NCBI GenBank assembly: GCA_045578245.1
Contig: JAZNJX010000072.1
Span: 1 to 12,761 of the forward strand
Length of the DNA: 12,761 nucleotides
From: Fimenecus sp045578245
Lineage (GTDB): Bacteria; Bacillota; Clostridia; Oscillospirales; Acutalibacteraceae
Direction: 5' to 3'
Part shown: piece after piece, positions 12,176 to 12,761 of the stretch
Position numbering within the stretch: the first letter of the stretch is position 1
How the letters are laid out: each line of letters opens with the position of its first letter
The notes under the pieces: generated by a model
The model's input: the letters and a program-made list of their open reading frames with translations, nothing else
Databases searched by the model: none
What the model was told of the DNA's origin: nothing
Translations under genes and position numbers: made by a program

Positions 12176-12761
12176 TTAAGTATTATTTCCTTTGTTTCGC
12201 CTTCTGCAAAAGTAACATTTTGCTCTTCACCGCCATAGACACTGACTTTAATTGTCTGTGTCTTGTCACTTGTAACGGTAATTTTAACGGTTTCAGAGGT
12301 CCATTCAAGGTCAACCTCTGCATTTGTTCTTGCTCGAAGGCCTTCAATACTGCCTTCACTCCATTCATCGGGAAGGGCGGGCAATGCTTCAATCACACCG
12401 TCATTGGAGTAAAGGAGCATTTCATCGATAATACCGATTGTACCGATGGTTGTGTCGGTACAGAATACGCCCCAACCATCGTGAGTGTTATGATCGGTCA
12501 TAAGAGATGTGTAATAGATGTTATCTGACATAAGTGCCATAAGTGAGTTGTAGCAGGAATCTGCATTCTTAAGTCTTGCGGCAACAAGTGCTTTATGTAC
12601 CCAGCCGTGTGATGCGATGTCATCTTCACCCTGATTTTCTCTGTTTCGGTTTTCGATAGCCTGATTGCAGGCATCAACAAGTGCCTGATTATCCTGAGTT
12701 TCAAATGCAGGCCAAGCAGGATAGAGGTGACTTATGTGACGATGCTTGTTGTTTTCCTGAT
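12169..12761 (-). CDS. GH95-like glycoside hydrolase, C-terminal part (5' end outside window)
   Basis: The frame stays open to the window edge, so only the last 197 residues of a larger protein are seen. It begins QENNKHRHISHLYPAWPAFE, the conserved HRH-SHLY segment of the (alpha/alpha)6 barrel of GH95-type enzymes (alpha-L-fucosidase / alpha-L-galactosidase). The family-typical end of the barrel follows as GIIDEMLLYSNDGVIEALPALPDEW, then a short beta-rich C-terminal domain (GLRARTNAEVDLEW onward). The segment before GIIDEML reads DGWGVFCTDTTIGT, where many relatives have QIDGNFGGTA, so specificity may differ from classical fucosidases. Catalytic residues and any signal peptide would lie upstream. 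An ATG inside this frame at 12540 is internal, not the start. It fits the glycan-degrading theme of the window's other end but is not linked to that operon. Confidence 0.8.
   Translation of the reverse strand, partial: QENNKHRHISHLYPAWPAFETQDNQALVDACNQAIENRNRENQGEDDIASHGWVHKALVAARLKNADSCYNSLMALMSDNIYYTSLMTDHNTHDGWGVFCTDTTIGTIGIIDEMLLYSNDGVIEALPALPDEWSEGSIEGLRARTNAEVDLEWTSETVKITVTSDKTQTIKVSVYGGEEQNVTFAEGETKEIILKR

Noticed and set aside
12163..12528. Open plus-strand frame of 121 codons opposite the GH95-like gene
   Set aside because: It is antisense to a frame with clear GH95 family sequence, is Cys-rich and atypical, has no ribosome-binding site, and overlaps the terminator.
12169..12540. 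A complete 123-aa gene starting at 12540 on the minus strand
   Set aside because: The frame continues upstream without a stop to the window edge with GH95-like sequence, so the ATG is internal.

Overview
The window looks like chromosomal DNA from a low-GC, anaerobic, probably gut-associated Clostridia member (Firmicutes; Oscillospirales/Ruminococcaceae-like is my best guess). The basis is A/T-rich codon use, strong GGAGG-type ribosome binding sites, sigma-A-type promoters, Firmicutes-type F-ATPase sequences, and glycan-degrading genes (sulfatase, GH18, secreted esterase, GH95-like). The genus cannot be fixed from the sequence alone.

Layout. (1) 80-769, plus strand: a small metallophosphoesterase with two changed motif positions, ending in a bidirectional terminator. 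(2) 4212 down to 811, minus strand: a three-gene operon of cytoplasmic Cys-type sulfatase, exported GH18 hydrolase and exported alpha/beta-hydrolase, with gaps of only 16 and 23 nt. It is read from a promoter divergent to the ATP synthase operon. (3) 4396-10830, plus strand: a complete F-type ATP synthase operon, atpI-atpB-atpE-atpF-[b'-delta-alpha fusion]-atpG-atpD-atpC, with its own extended -10 promoter and a strong terminator. (4) 10831-11852: terminators, repeats and one minus-strand gene of unknown function (198 aa), bracketed by an 18-nt inverted repeat and an imperfect direct repeat. (5) 11853-12122, plus strand: a small 89-aa protein. (6) 12761 down to 12169, minus strand: the C-terminal part of a GH95-like glycosidase, cut by the window edge. 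The last two genes share a terminator.

The standout is the ATP synthase. There is no separate atpH (delta). One uninterrupted 736-codon frame instead carries, in order, a second b-type membrane anchor and stalk, the C-terminal domain of delta, and a complete alpha subunit. The helical N-terminal domain of delta is not recognisable, and epsilon is also reduced to its beta-sandwich, with no inhibitory C-terminal helices. Together these suggest a rebuilt peripheral stalk (b plus b'-delta-alpha) and altered control of ATP hydrolysis. A mandatory fusion conflicts with the usual 3 alpha : 1 delta stoichiometry. The delta/alpha junction has an ATG (6777) inside an ATGA, so an internal start, proteolytic processing or a missed frameshift must each be considered.

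In the carbohydrate region, the sulfatase, GH18 enzyme and esterase plausibly act together on a sulfated, acylated, GlcNAc-containing glycan; the substrate is inferred from gene content only.
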